Shown piece after piece: positions 12,101 to 33,047 of a stretch of 64,000 nucleotides of DNA. Under the pieces are notes generated by a model, which saw only the letters and a program-made list of their open reading frames with translations, ran no database searches and was not told where the DNA came from. Origin of the DNA: Theristus sp. LFF4_11 (lineage: Eukaryota; Nematoda; Chromadorea; Monhysterida; Xyalidae); contig JASANC010001491.1 of NCBI GenBank assembly GCA_030248135.1, positions 21,693-85,692 of the forward strand, in the 5' to 3' direction. The translations under genes were made by a program, and so were the position numbers. The stretch's first letter is position 1. Each line of letters opens with the position of its first letter.

Positions 12101-14010
12101 GCAGTTCTTTGTCTCTTTTTCTTGCCAATAATGCCAAAAGTGAAACGAAATGAAGCATCACAAAATAAATCTGTCCGTTTAAGGTTCACCATCACCCTTA
12201 TTGTGTCTGATTCATCATTTCACTTTGATTGAGAAAAAATGCATTTTGATCTCAGTCAAATCGAACCACCTTTTTGTTCTATGTTGAATTAAAAACTGTG
12301 TCCCCGCTTTTCAATCCTGCAGACGGTGCAGGCACGCGCGCTGCAGAGCGCCGACGGTCAGGACGGAAACATCGAAAACGGCGGCGACGCCTACGAAATG
12401 GCCGAAACGTCCGGAAATCACAATCCGGCGTTCACGTTCAGTCAAACGGAGTCCGTGGTTAGTTTACGCGTCGGTTTTTTTTGAAGGTTGATCTTTGCAT
12501 TTTGGGTTTGGGGTCTCCTTCCAAGTAGCGACACACCAACCATTGTCTAAGATATTTTGAATTTATTCCAACTAGCCGCTAATCAACAACCGTGTATCAT
12601 GTCTTTCAACAGCCAAACTATTCGTACATGACCAAATACTGGAGATTGCCAGGCTGACCTGTGTAAGTTTTCTTTTCCGTTACCCGTAAAAACGGCCTGT
12701 TGACTTAATGTTGGAGCGTTGGCTATGAGTGTTCATTCAATGTTGGTTGACGAATAACGCCTCATTGCCCCCCTCCCCTACGACCATTTGATCTTGTGCG
12801 ATTTCATTTATTTTTCATGATCTAGTTTTTTAAACGTGTCCCACTGAAATGACGTCTTGTGCCGCCAAACACATGCTCTTGCCGTTCACAGCAAACCAGA
12901 CTTTTCGTTTAGCCAATTTCTTCCCGTAAACAAATGGTGAATGTCGAATCAGTCCCACCAAACTGACATTTTAGTGCCTGTACTTTGACAAACGGGCGTT
13001 TTTAAAGCAAATGACGTCATTTTAGTCCGGACACGTTTGTATAAATCCACAATAGCCTAAAATTCCATTCCCAACTCCAAAGTGAAAAATAAATATGACC
13101 TATTTTTTAGACGTGTCCCACTGAAATGACGTCATGTGCCGCCGAACATGCGCTTGCCGTTCACAGCAAACCAGACTTTCCGTTTAGCCGATTTCTTTCC
13201 GTAAACAAATGATGAATTTCGAATCAGTCACATCAAACTGACATTTTAGTGCCTGTACTTTGACAACCGGGCGTTTTTAAAGCAAATGACGTCATTTTAG
13301 TCCGGACATGTTTGAATAAATCCACAATACCTGCATTACTGTTTTTTGGTGGACCCACCCCCAAGTGACATTAGTGAACCGAACCCTGCCCCTTCTCCCA
13401 TAAGTCCCTTCCTTTTCAAAGTAGAACAACGATTAAGGCGCTACTGCAACAGGCTGTTTTGAAACTTTTGAAATGAAAAATCGCTAGTTTTGTTCATTTT
13501 ACACTTACCGAAATATTTGGTGTCACAGGAAAAAGCACGACGTGGGGAATGGTGACGGTGTTGGTCTTTGTTATCGTGTTTTTGGCCAATTTGAATGAAC
13601 TGCGCATGAACGCAATTGTCTTTCTGCTTTCTTCGCTAGCTGTCCGTCTAATGAAACAAATTGGATTTGGGGGTAACATTTCAATAATGTACATTGCGGG
13701 TATTTCCGTGATCTCAAGTGCTTGGTCTTGGTGCGCTAATGCGTTATGAAAAGATAACTATTTTTTGCAACCGTCTACAAAAACATTGTCTAATATCCGG
13801 AGCCAGTCCCGTGCAGAAGTACAATAACTTGCTTGTTCTTCAATTATTTTTTTTTTACAACTGCAATTTCTTTTTCAGCAGCCGACCAGTGTAACGGCGG
13901 GCATGCGGTTGGATTCGCCCCCTCGACAGCAGCAAACTAAAATTCCGTCGCCTTCACAGTCGAATAATCCGTTTCATGACTCGAATCATACTGGTAGTCA
14001 GCATTTTTAG
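3134..14010 (+). CDS. transmembrane mucin with SEA domain (14 coding exons)
   Basis: Exons: 3134-3173, 4396-4499 (or 4520), 4678-4825, 4943-7912, 8220-8531, 8617-8727, 8812-9592, 9701-9836, 9950-10014, 10248-10393, 10769-10914, 11966-12034, 12323-12457, 13879-14010. All phases agree; the sum is 1765 codons. Residues 1-22 form a signal peptide split over two exons (MRSRLGVTIFLTA then ALLCRVAGA). Exon 4 holds about 26 tandem 34-residue Ser/Thr repeats. More Ser/Thr-rich exons follow, then a SEA domain (about 1489-1590) with the motif FRSGSVIV, equivalent to the GSVVV autoproteolysis site of MUC1-type mucins. A 23-residue membrane span (about 1631-1653) is followed by a basic stop-transfer stretch KRSRQR and a 111-residue cytoplasmic tail with an NPF motif. 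Inferred role: O-glycosylated cell-surface mucin of an epithelium or cuticle-forming cell. The early exon-2 donor and the use of exon 14 are the least certain parts. Confidence 0.85.
4291..4357 (-). repeat. tRNA-like SINE head or tRNA-derived fragment in mucin intron 1
   Basis: On the minus strand the sequence contains an A-box-like block (GGTGCAGTGGTTAGCAGCGC) and a B-box-like block (GATTTGAAACCCC) at tRNA-like spacing. No convincing cloverleaf with paired acceptor stem can be drawn. It is best read as a tRNA-derived element piece inside intron 1 of the mucin. Confidence 0.45.
5220..7860 (+). repeat. 102-bp coding minisatellite (VNTR) of the mucin
   Basis: About 26 head-to-tail copies of a 34-codon unit whose consensus begins STGSTSQPTTEPDSTDDLTS and ends SSVTDNWEEAA. 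Subtypes (SQPTTEP, SKSTTEP, SRLTTDS/DY) recur in blocks, so the array grew by duplication of multi-unit segments. Two units (near 6480 and 6780) are three codons short. Every unit length is a multiple of three, which keeps the frame open. Copy number is likely polymorphic. Confidence 0.95.
10916..11151 (+). mobile_element. MITE family 1, copy 1 (mucin intron 10-11)
   Basis: About 235 bp with imperfect terminal inverted repeats: the left end reads like TATTGTGGATTTATTCAAAC and the right end, reversed, like TATGACCTATTTTTTAAACG; the two share the core AAACGTGTCC and the palindrome TGACGTCA. No coding capacity. The left end starts at the GT splice donor of the preceding exon, which ends at 10914. 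If that intron is not removed, translation runs into the element and stops at 10951-10953. Confidence 0.9.
11152..11393 (+). mobile_element. MITE family 1, diverged copy 2 in tandem
   Basis: It starts directly after copy 1 with CTGTGGCTTTATTCGAACG and ends near AATAAACGTGTCATATTTTT. The interior is much more diverged than in the other copies and the TGACGTCA palindromes are damaged. It is likely an older insertion or a decayed tandem duplicate in the same mucin intron. Confidence 0.6.
12613..12657 (+). CDS. possible alternative terminal exon of the mucin
   Basis: After a good acceptor (tctttcaacag) an open frame in the phase left by exon 12323-12457 encodes PNYSYMTKYWRLPG and a stop. It would give a short tail in place of the 13879-14010 exon. 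Both acceptors are in phase 0, so alternative 3' ends are possible. Nothing in the sequence decides which is used. Confidence 0.4.
   Translation, partial: PNYSYMTKYWRLPG
12821..13054 (-). mobile_element. MITE family 1, copy 3 (mucin intron)
   Basis: Same family as 10916-11151 in inverse orientation, beginning with TTTTTTAAACGTGTCCCACTG and ending AATAAATCCACAATA-like (one base different). One of its two TGACGTCA palindromes has mutated to GACGTCTTG. It lies in the intron after exon 12323-12457. Confidence 0.88.
13094..13329 (-). mobile_element. MITE family 1, copy 4 (mucin intron)
   Basis: A well-preserved copy starting TATGACCTATTTTTTAGACG and ending AATAAATCCACAATA, with both TGACGTCA palindromes intact. 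It sits 40 bp from copy 3 in the same orientation, so the pair may have arisen by local duplication. Confidence 0.92.
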
Positions 14011-15068
14011 CAGAATACTTTGTTTGTCGTTTTTATCACTCAACTTGTCATGTTTTTAGCCAGTTTGTTGGTCAACTTTTGTTTCTGTATGAGATGGCCT
14101 GTCCGGTGGACCTTTAATTTTTTAAATTTTTTAATTTAATTTTATTTAAATCTTGATTATTATTCGTTTCATACATAAAACCTTAGTTTTTTTCTTGATG
14201 CAAAAAATAAATCGATAATCAAAACATGTGCTCTCTTTGTTTCATACATACGGTACATGTGGAATAGACTTTCATTCAATCTTTATTTTAGAGTTGTATT
14301 CGTAACAACTTTTTTGCGATTTTTTGTTTTTTTTGTGCATCGTTCGAGGAGTTGTTACGAGGTCGAGCAAAGTATGGTGCTGTTTGATTAAATGTGTTAT
14401 TGTTAGTTTTAATTTATTTCATTTAGTAGTGAGAAAAATTGCCCAACATGTTAAATGTTCAACAGTTTGTAACCACTCACTAGTCACTACTCGTTTGTTC
14501 AGTAACCACTGGTCCAAAGCAAAGTTGAGGCTTTCGTTTGTTTGTTGATCGACAAATCGTTGAGTAATTTTTCTCAGTGTTAATTCGTTGGATTTGATTC
14601 CGTGAAAAAGTGTGAAACGCTAAACACGCATGAAATAAAAACTGCTTGGCAATCTTCTTAAATGAAACACAGAGGTTGAAAGGGCTTACCGGAAAGGGTT
14701 TTTACTTTTAATTTTATGTATTGCACATCAAAGTAACAAGCAGACATATCAGATGAGTTGGTAATTGCGCGCTCCAGAACTCCTCCTGCCGTTTAATTAC
14801 AAAAAGTCGGTCAACAATAAGCTTTTACGCATATATACATAGAATTAACTATGTAACTCTACATTAACTGCTTAAGTTTTCAGGCTTCATCCGATAGTTG
14901 AAGATTAGTCATCTGATACGTGAGATAAAACAGAAAAGTATGTACGTTGGATTTTTGGTCGATGGTCTTGATTAAAATGTGAAGGTGTTTTCTATCCTCG
15001 GACTCAGATTTTTCTAAAGTCAAACCAACGTCTCTCGATTTATGGATATGTCGGTTTTAGATTATGTT

Positions 15069-15203
15069 AAGCCATTTCATACTGACGCATGCTGATGTTC
15101 GTCAAAGGCACGTCTCCGGATCGGTAATATGCAATGACACGAGACCTGACGTGACGTGACGGGCCGTGCCGTCTGCGCATACGTCAGTATGAACGGCCCT
15201 TAA
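15069..15203. mobile_element. GACGT-rich inverted-repeat element, copy 1
   Basis: The ends are related inverted sequences (AAGCCATTTCATACTGACGC and its mirror GCGCATACGTCAGTATGAAC...CCCTTA). The interior is rich in GACGT and GTGCCGT words, as in the copies at 40668-40896 and 51598-51788. It is shorter than those and probably internally deleted. No coding capacity. Confidence 0.75.
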
Positions 15204-15593
15204 AAAGTATGGCCGCATTACATATTCGACTGCAGATTAAGAACTAAGCCGAGCTCTTAATCCTCTATGTAATGTAAAACCCTACTCGGCTCTTCTTCTA
15301 AGTGTTTGACCGGAAATCTGGTGAAGTTTGTGAAAGTCGGTTCCAATATGCTGAAATACGATGGCATGGCGGTGGCACTTGAATAATGAATTTATGCGCA
15401 CGCAAATATGCGCCCGACAAACAAAATCTTATACGGACCAGACTTGTTAACGTGATTTTGGTATTGGTTTTTTAGCTTTTGTTGTAGACCTCAAAAGGAA
15501 CAGAACAGGAACAATATTTTTGTCTTTTTACAAAAGATATAAAAAACAACAACATACGTTTCTTTCAACACAACATAAGAAGCAACTAGCAAA

Positions 15594-15625
15594 TTGACCC
15601 GTGCCTACGGCACGGTTAGCTGATA
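15594..15625 (+). repeat. short dispersed repeat with TTGACCCGTGCCTACGGC
   Basis: The motif TTGACCCGTGCCTACGGC is shared exactly with 51131-51148, and a short CG-rich tail follows in both. The rest of the element has decayed or differs. Its class is unknown. Confidence 0.4.
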
Positions 15626-15999
15626 AATACAACTATTATTTTTGAGTTGGTTTTCCCTTTTGACCTTGCCACGACGCGGACTCAAAATGCATTGCATTTT
15701 GATTTTGAGCTGCTTTAACCGACTGTTGTTGATTTACCACAGAAATGATCGCCCACTTTTTAAAGCAATCGTATCCGTCGATGCTTCTACTTTTTTTGAA
15801 AATCACAGCATTTTTTGTTGTTTAAGCCGTGTTTTTTTGTCAAGCAACATGCTTTTGCTGATTTTATTGCTGTCGATTCAATCGTAACCTGATTTACTCA
15901 CCATAACACTGATTACTGTGTGGTTTGGTTTTCGCTGTTTCAGCATCAATCAAAGCGACACATAAGAAATAACAGATACACTGTATCTAACAATCATAA

Positions 16000-16380
16000 C
16001 TGCACTGCCATTCAAAATATGAAAAACAATCTTTTTAATCAGCAACAAACCACTGCCATTCCCTATTAAAGTATCAAAATCAATTCTCGCATTTATTAGC
16101 TTTTCAATGTCGCTTATTTGTCCTTTCATTCTTTGCTAATAATTTGCATTCCACTGTCCTTTCCCGTTTAAAGTATCAAAAAAACATTCTCCTTTGATCA
16201 GCAATTAACAGCCATTCCCGCTCAAAGTTTCAAAAATAAATCTTGTTTGGTTAGGTTTTCAATGTCGTCACATGTTGTTCAATCGCCATTCCTGTTCAAA
16301 AAATTAAAAAAACAATGTCGTTTGATTAGCAACAATTAACTGATACCGGTTTAAGTTTTTGTTTCAGTTTAAGATACAGG
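16000..16380 (+). repeat. degenerate tandem repeats, about 100-bp units
   Basis: Three to four diverged units share the words CTGCCATTCCC, AAAGTATCAAAA, TTTGATCAGCAA and TTTTCAATGTCG in the same order. No coding capacity is seen. Confidence 0.55.
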
Positions 16381-16424
16381 TTTAAGAAAAGCAACCTGCT
16401 TCAGTCAGCTGTCATTTCTGAATA

Positions 16425-17025
16425 GGCAACACTTTTTTAAATACCCATTGGCGCCCGCTTTTGACTTGGTAATGGTTTTTTACCCGCTTACCCTAACCTA
16501 AGCCAGGCCTGTTAGAGTGTAAATGTCAAAAAGGCAACACTTCTGAACAATTGTTGCAAAACGCCAACTTTCGTCTTGATAAGTTGCTTCTTTTGGCCGC
16601 TTAATCTAACCTAAGCCACGTCTTTTAAAGTTTAAATGACGAAAAATGCAAAACTTTTCTGAAATTCGCTGCAAAACGGCCACTTTTGTGTAGTATGTTT
16701 ACTACTCTTACCTTTAACCCTAACCTTAGCCAAGGATTTTTGATAGAATGGAAATGACAAAACAGCAACATTTTACTGAATACCCGTAGCAAAGCTCCCG
16801 CTTTTGTTTCGAATGTTTACTTCTTTCCCCGCTTACCCTAACCTAAGCCAGTTATTTTTGATCGAGTGCAACAAAAAGCAACACGTTTCTGAGTACCCAC
16901 TGTGTAAAAGGGTCGCTTTTGGTTTGTTATGTAGCTTTTCTATCCTAAGTGACGCATTTTCTATGATAAAAAACAAATGAAGCAAAAGGCAACGATTTTC
17001 TAAATACTCGCTGTAAACACCGGTT
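16425..17025 (+). repeat. degenerate tandem repeats with CCTAACCTAAGCC core
   Basis: About five units of 110-120 bp. Each runs GCAACACTTTT-CTGAATACCCGCTG, then CGCTTTTG, then a CCGCTTACCCTAACCTAAGCC-like core, then TTTTGATAGAGTG-AAATGACAAAA. The last unit has lost the core. On the opposite strand the core reads GGCTTAGGTTAGGG, which resembles telomeric repeat words. The array ends shortly before the neuropeptide gene. Confidence 0.7.
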
Positions 17026-17392
17026 TTGTAAAAAGTCTACCTTGTGAAAAGAGCGATTAACTTGCAAGCGATTGTTTTAAAAACTCGTTTTTTGTGAAAA
17101 AAACTCCATCGTCTACAATGGAGTCCATGCAATTCTTGCGATTGTCTCGCTTGTTGGTTGTCGCTCTTGAGCAAAAGGCATCATGATGACTAAAGTCATG
17201 TGGAATGACGATTTGAACGTTGCATTGTCATTAGAAAATGAAGTATGAGTATTCAGCTGATGATGACTTAAATAGCAAAATTGGTTCAAATTTGTAAATT
17301 TTAATAGCCAATCAACGTAGCGGAACGGACCTGACCTGACCTGACTTACATACACAGTTACTATCTTAGTATTATAGATAGATAGATAAATC

Positions 17393-18267
17393 ATGAAACA
17401 ATACCTGCTGTTTATCGTCGTCGCGTGCTCGTTCGATTCATTGGTCATCGCAACATCGTTTGATGTTGAACTCGTAATATGTTTTTGTTTTTCGTTTTTC
17501 ATATAACTATTTCACATTATTTTATAAATAAAGTCAACTTCAGAGATCAACGACAGCCAGGCTTGGCTTGAACATGCAATTTTTCAGTAAAATTTTAATT
17601 TTTTTTCAGACGTATGACGAGCTTCAACGTTTCTGCTCCGATCAGCCGGATTCGAAAATATGCTCGGCAGTGACGCTAGACGAACAGAATAAAGCAAATG
17701 GTACGCAAAATAATTTATTACATAACATAATATCTGAGATAGTATCACATAATTGTAATTACACTCCCTCAATCAGAACCTGTCAATCAGATTCTTCATT
17801 AAACGTTCAAATGTGGTGCTATTATGTATTTTGCTCGCGTGTGATGTTATTGCATCAACCCTGCGTATCTGGATTGGTACATTACAAAAACAGTTTACTG
17901 TAATTCTTAACATACCCTTCCTGTTTCTTTCACAGATGTCGACAAGAATGTTGACGCTGAGAAACGAAAGAGCGCTTACGTGCGCTTCAGCGGGAAACGC
18001 TCGGAAAACGCTGAGAAACGCAAAAGCGCTTATGTGCGTTTTAGTGGCAAACGCTCAGAGAACGCTCAGAAACGAAAAAGCGCTTACGTGCGTTTTAGCG
18101 GTAAACGCTCAGAAAACGCTCAGAAACGCAAAAGCGCTTACGTGCGTTTTAGCGGTAAACGCTCAGAAAATGCTGAGAAACGCAAAAGTCCATCTGTGCG
18201 TTTCAGTGGTAAACGTGACAATAGTGAGATTATGAAACGCAAAAGTTATTTTTTACGTTTTCGCTAG
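17393..18267 (+). CDS. FMRFamide-like peptide precursor (KSAYVRFSG repeats)
   Basis: Exons 17393-17473, 17610-17700 and 17936-18267 join in phase 0 then 1 to give 167 residues. Exon 1 encodes a signal peptide (MKQYLLFIVVACSF...). Exon 2 encodes a spacer containing two cysteines. Exon 3 encodes four copies of KSAYVRFSG, then KSPSVRFSG, each between Lys-Arg cleavage sites, and ends with KSYFLRFR at the stop. The copies are separated by acidic heptapeptides (SENAEKR or SENAQKR). The nematode flp-6 peptide is KSAYMRFamide, so this is a flp-6-like gene by peptide sequence and layout. The odd point is a Ser between the RF and the amidating Gly in all five internal copies, which would give peptides ending RFS-amide. 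Expected action: secreted neuromodulator. Confidence 0.9.
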
Positions 18268-18433
18268 ATGAAATTATGAGATTTTTTGGTTGAATCTGTG
18301 AATATTTGATTTCTTTGTTGACAAATTTACGAGCCAAGTTATTTTGCAGTGTGATGCTAGCAACCAACAATCTCCCCATTGGTTGTTGTATATGATGTAT
18401 AAAAACACGATTTGCTTGCATTATCATGAACGA

Positions 18434-18439
18434 AATAAA
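18434..18439 (+). terminator. polyadenylation signal of the neuropeptide gene
   Basis: AATAAA lies 167 bp downstream of the stop codon at 18265-18267 and is the first canonical hexamer after it on this strand. Confidence 0.5.
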
Positions 18440-19022
18440 ACAGTTGCATAACACAATGTGCCATTGAAATTGTAATAACTATTAGAACAGACATGAACTG
18501 AAGTCACTGTTGCTCCATTTTGTTGCACATTTCATGCTTCAACAAAAATATTGTTTGTTTTAGCTGAAAAAGTTTTAGTGCTAAATTTCTCTTTTCTCTT
18601 GCGTGGTAAAGTCTATTCGATATAAGAGACAAACAAAACAAACAGCAAATTGACTTGCCGGGCAAGTTTTCAGTGCTGCGTGTTCCGTTCTTTTGTTCCG
18701 TTCCAACAGATCCATGACGACACTTTGGACTTAAAGTTGTTTCATAATAAACATATGTCTTGCAATTATAAAAAAAACATTCACCTGATGCTGTTCTGGA
18801 AGTAATTTTTTAGTTTGGTACAATTTCAAAGACCCCAAAAAGCGCTGACCTGCATTGTAAACTTATTTCCAGTGTTCGTTTTTGGTTCTTGTCCATCAGT
18901 GCCGTTCAATTGTGCAAAATTCATATAGGCGTAAAAATTTGAACAAATCAAAGATTTACTCTGCATTCATCCAACAAGAACATACCATGATCATCCGTTT
19001 TTTCATGCATGAATGTGTTCCG
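18440..19022. other. intergenic region between convergent genes
   Basis: AT-rich sequence between the convergent neuropeptide and lectin genes. I find no domain-bearing frame and no repeat shared with the rest of the window. The 3' untranslated region of the minus-strand lectin gene should lie here, but I cannot place its polyadenylation signal. Confidence 0.45.
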
Positions 19023-29464
<10,442 letters not shown>

Positions 29465-29499
29465 CTGAAACAATCATGCGCAACACTGTAAAAGTCCTA

Positions 29500-30480
29500 G
29501 TCTGAACAACATGCTGTACGCAGACTCAACACTGCGAGGCCACGAACAAACACACTAGCCTTTTCGCACGAAACAGAAGACGATGAGGAGAAAAAATCGA
29601 TCACTATGTGCAATAGCTTCTTTGACAGCGTTCAACATTATTTTGTTCTTGTTGCGGCAATCGTTTGAAAACAATGTCCAAAATCAAACCGAAACTTGAG
29701 GCATGATTAACCAAAATTCTTTGTTCAACTAATCTATTTTTTTAGAAGTTCAGAAAGCGCGGAAATTGTTATACTAAAACCTAACGCTCACAAATTTGGC
29801 TCCATTGAATAAAAATTCCGGTTGCCCGGCACCAAAGAAGGTTTTTTTTAAATTGACTGTACTTCAAAATTGCCACTAATTGTTCGCTGCTTTCCATGGG
29901 AATGGGTTTAAAATTTTCAATTGCGGCTGTCCAAAATGGCCAATTTGATGGTGAAAAGGTATATTTTTCAATGCCATAAAATGCAAATATAAACAAAAAT
30001 GAAGCCCACGGAGAGATCGTATATAAAGCTCAAGACTTCACATGGTGGTCCTTTTTGACAATGTACAATGTACAATGTACCGGTACAATGTACATTTTAC
30101 ATCAACAACAGTTAGAGCGACTAAATCCAGAACAACAGATTGGTTTACAAGCGTAATTTAACCACGATCATCATTGCACGCAGTCGATTTTCAAATCAGT
30201 CATTATCGACCGACACAAAATCACGATTCAAATGCAAAAAAGAGCAAAAATCCCATTTCGTCATAATTATACCTCGCGAGAATTACAAATCAAAAACAAT
30301 CTCAATCCAAACGATCACCAATGTCGCTCATAGTAGTTCCAATGCGGCATGTCATCCGCCAAACTGGCAGTGACACGCCAATGGCGTCGGATTTCGACGC
30401 CAGCTGATTTATCTCGTCAAAATTGGCATCGACAGACATTCAAATCAAAGGCACACACAATACATGAAACGAGCTCAGCT
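29500..30480. other. presumed 5' region of the lectin gene, no gene resolved
   Basis: The missing signal-peptide exon of the lectin gene should lie here on the minus strand. A hydrophobic candidate (RFFLLIVFCF near 29575-29605, minus) has the wrong splice phase, so I do not assign it. A short run of ACAATGT units occurs at 30058-30097. Confidence 0.4.
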
Positions 30481-32169
30481 CTACTCCACCGTGTCAGAGA
30501 CGCGTTTAAAGACGAAATCAATCGGTTTCCCGTTGCCGGCCAAAAGCGAATCGACGTGCGCGTATCCGAACGTGCCCATCATCGCCACCAGTTGCCTGAT
30601 GCGCTTGCGGTGTCTCATACATGGATTGCATTCGATCTGAAAAAACGCCACCGCTGTGCGATTCCAATTGAACGACTCGAGAACGGTCGCCTCGTGACCC
30701 TCGACGTCCAGAGTCATCAGATCGAAGTGCCGCCAGTTCAGAGCGTCCAACACGGCGCTCATTGGAACGCACGTCACCGGCCACTGTTTCGCTGAGGTTT
30801 TCTTGCGCTGCAACGCGGTGCCGGTGCCGGAGGGGAACATGTAGCTGGAAAAAGTTGTGTTTGACGTTTGCAGGCTCATTGGTTAATGGTGTTGAGTCGT
30901 GCATTTTGATGTGTGTTGAGTCGTGATTCTTTTGCTCTTACAAGAATAATAACGGGACAACTCAGATATTGATTACATATTTGCTTTTCAAGCGTCAAAA
31001 CCGGATCATCTACACCTGCTAACGCACGGCAACGATTTTCGCGGCTATTTTTCAGAAGATCTGTACTGCTTTTGAATTCCACAATAAATTGATTTTGTGC
31101 ATTTATGCGGTCATGCGAATAATTGCATAGCCAAATAGTTCAAGCATCCATTATTGCCGACGGTGTCTTTCATGTGCAAGCAACAGACAACAGCCCCGCA
31201 ATCACCAACCCAGTCGTCGGCGCAGTGACGTTGCTCAAGCACGCGTGCAACAAGAATGCGTTTCGATGTTTGGCTCTCAACGCTTCGAAGTTGCTCTGTC
31301 CGCCCTCGATCAACAGGCCCGTCCAATTGTAGTGCACCTCAAGGGCTAGCGAGTTGGACAGCCGTTCGCCGTCGAACGCGCCGACCTGTCAATATGGATT
31401 CGGATAAAAAAAGTGATGGTGACGGGTGCACCCAAGATGTGCGTTTATCTGCTGTTTGAAACGCTATGGCATGGCATGGAACTTCGGCACGCATTTCGCA
31501 ATGTGCTGCACTCCAAAAATACCTCCAAAAATCGGCCGTTTCGTTTCTGCTTCAAATGTTTCGCGATCATCAGTGTGGTTTGTCCGAACTGCGACCAATC
31601 AACGCGGCGCGGGTCCGACAAATTCAGCGGCTGTTTTCGGCGATCAGGCGGTTTGATTAGATTGTCTTTCACCCAGCGAACCGATTTGGCGTGCATGTCT
31701 GTCGTCGAGGCCGTTGAGCGGTTTACAGACGCTGTCCGTCTTGTTGAGCGTGTCATCTGAAAGCGTTTTTCAGTGATGTTCTGGCAAAACTGCAATTTGT
31801 ATTTTAATGATCGAATGCTCACGTTGTGTGAAAGTGTAGAGCACGTGAAAAAATGTGTTGATATGATGCCTATAGCGATTGGCCCCACGTGGAACTTTTC
31901 AAAAAGCCAATCAGCTGTGAATGCAAAAAGAACAACCTAAAATCAAACACAATAAAACTGAATTAAAAATTCTCATTCACATTTAGAGATGCATTCGTGT
32001 TTTGTTCCAGCCATGTTGACGGTAGCACAATCATTGTTTCTGGGGTTATTCGATTACTAGCAATTTTAAATATCGCGGTACCGCTGTTCCGCGCGTAAAT
32101 GACCAACATTAGGCATACGGAGCAGATCACTCCACCGAAAAAGGCGCCGACTTTTTCAAGCAGCGACAT
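30481..32169 (-). CDS. Star/FkbM-type membrane-anchored methyltransferase-like protein
   Basis: Resolved minus-strand exons: 32169-31981, 31756-31523, an exon starting at 31388, and 30844-30481 (stop). Exon 1 gives a short cytosolic start and an uncleaved anchor (VICSVCLMLVIYA), so a type II membrane protein. Exons 2-3 join to give RFLEVGAFDGERLSNSLALE, followed by NWTGLLIEGG: the SAM-binding start of the FkbM/Star family. The last exon has FDLMTLDVEGHEATVLESFN, the second family signature, then an Asn-X-Thr site and a basic end. Family knowledge: Drosophila Star is an ER/Golgi cargo factor with this fold; others are SAM methyltransferases. The link between about 31180 and 30844 is not resolved; an exon around 31082-31015 (VEFKSSTDLLKNSRENRC) is likely part of it. 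The domain call is firm; catalysis is not shown. Confidence 0.8.
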
Positions 32170-32854
32170 TTTGCGACTTTATGCTGATTGGCTGGATTTA
32201 AAGGTGACTTGATTAAATGGGCTGACTTAGTGCTAGACCTTTTGTATTTCTCATCGTTCCACTTATTACACCGACATTCATAACGGTAACGTTCTCATGA
32301 TGGGGCAATTAGTCTTCTTCAACATTAGAGAGTTGAGTTTCCAAATATATAAACGTCAAAAATGTAAACAACACACAAAAAACAAGCGAGAGAAATTTGT
32401 TATATTCAATTCCGCTCTCATTTTTGACACATGTTTCAAATCAACCTTTACGATCTGCTGGATTATTGCTCCGTTAGCGGGAATAACATTGCCAAAGGAC
32501 AACCTTCCTTCATGAGAATAGTCATCTCTGCGTTTGTAACACTTTGCAAGTGATACACAATCAGATTTTTTTAGAAAATTTGGTGATATGTCAATTAGGT
32601 TGTACTTACTCGGTTGGACGCAACTAAAAAAGTAAACGCGCAAATCATTTTTGTCTCATAGCAACGCACGTTATAGCGTGTTAGCGTACTAATTTGAACA
32701 TTATTTTTTTCCTTTGTTTTCTGCACAGCGTATCGAAAAAACTGCACGTGGGCGCGCATCCTTTCTTTTTTTTTGTTGTGTATTTTATTGTTCATTGATA
32801 CATACATGCTCTTGATACCAAAATTGATAGCAAATAAACGGAAACAGTTGGGAG

Positions 32855-32951
32855 AGGCATTCATTAAGCAGTTGTTTTACTGACACGTGGCTATTACATT
32901 GTATGTTAAAACATAGCTATGCGTCACTAAATACTGCTTCATGAATGCCGC
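32855..32951. mobile_element. 90-bp hairpin element, copy 3
   Basis: It has the same fold-back layout as the copy at 60053-60142: AGGCATTCATTAAGCAG pairs with CTGCTTCATGAATGCCG, and the inner right half reads ATAGCTATGCGTCACTAAAT. No coding capacity. Confidence 0.85.
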
Positions 32952-33047
32952 TTCACATATAATGAAAGAAGCACAGATGGAAAAGTGGCAAATTGGATTT
33001 TCGAATAACCACGCGTTGGGAAGACAAAGAAAAAAATCGCTCGGAAA

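Larger units (their letters stand above)
14011..17392. other. intergenic region between mucin and neuropeptide genes
   Basis: No gene is recognised. A polyadenylation-like AATAAA lies at 14206-14211, about 200 bp after the mucin stop. The rest is AT-rich sequence, one GACGT-rich transposon copy (15069-15203), a short dispersed fragment around 15594 and two degenerate tandem arrays between 16.0 and 17.0 kb. The open frames at 14324-14548 and 15642-15887 show no domain or splice context. Confidence 0.5.

Noticed and set aside
13549..13749. Hydrophobic 66-codon plus-strand frame in a mucin intron
   Set aside because: An overlapping frame of equal length exists on the other strand, no signal or splice context supports it, and it lies within an intron between MITE copies and the last exon.
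16000..17025. CRISPR-like array
   Set aside because: The units are diverged, contiguous, without spacers of constant length, and the DNA is eukaryotic.
29575..29640. Candidate signal-peptide exon of the lectin gene (RFFLLIVFCF)
   Set aside because: Its donor phase does not match the first lectin exon and residues before the hydrophobic stretch are too long and charged for a typical signal peptide.
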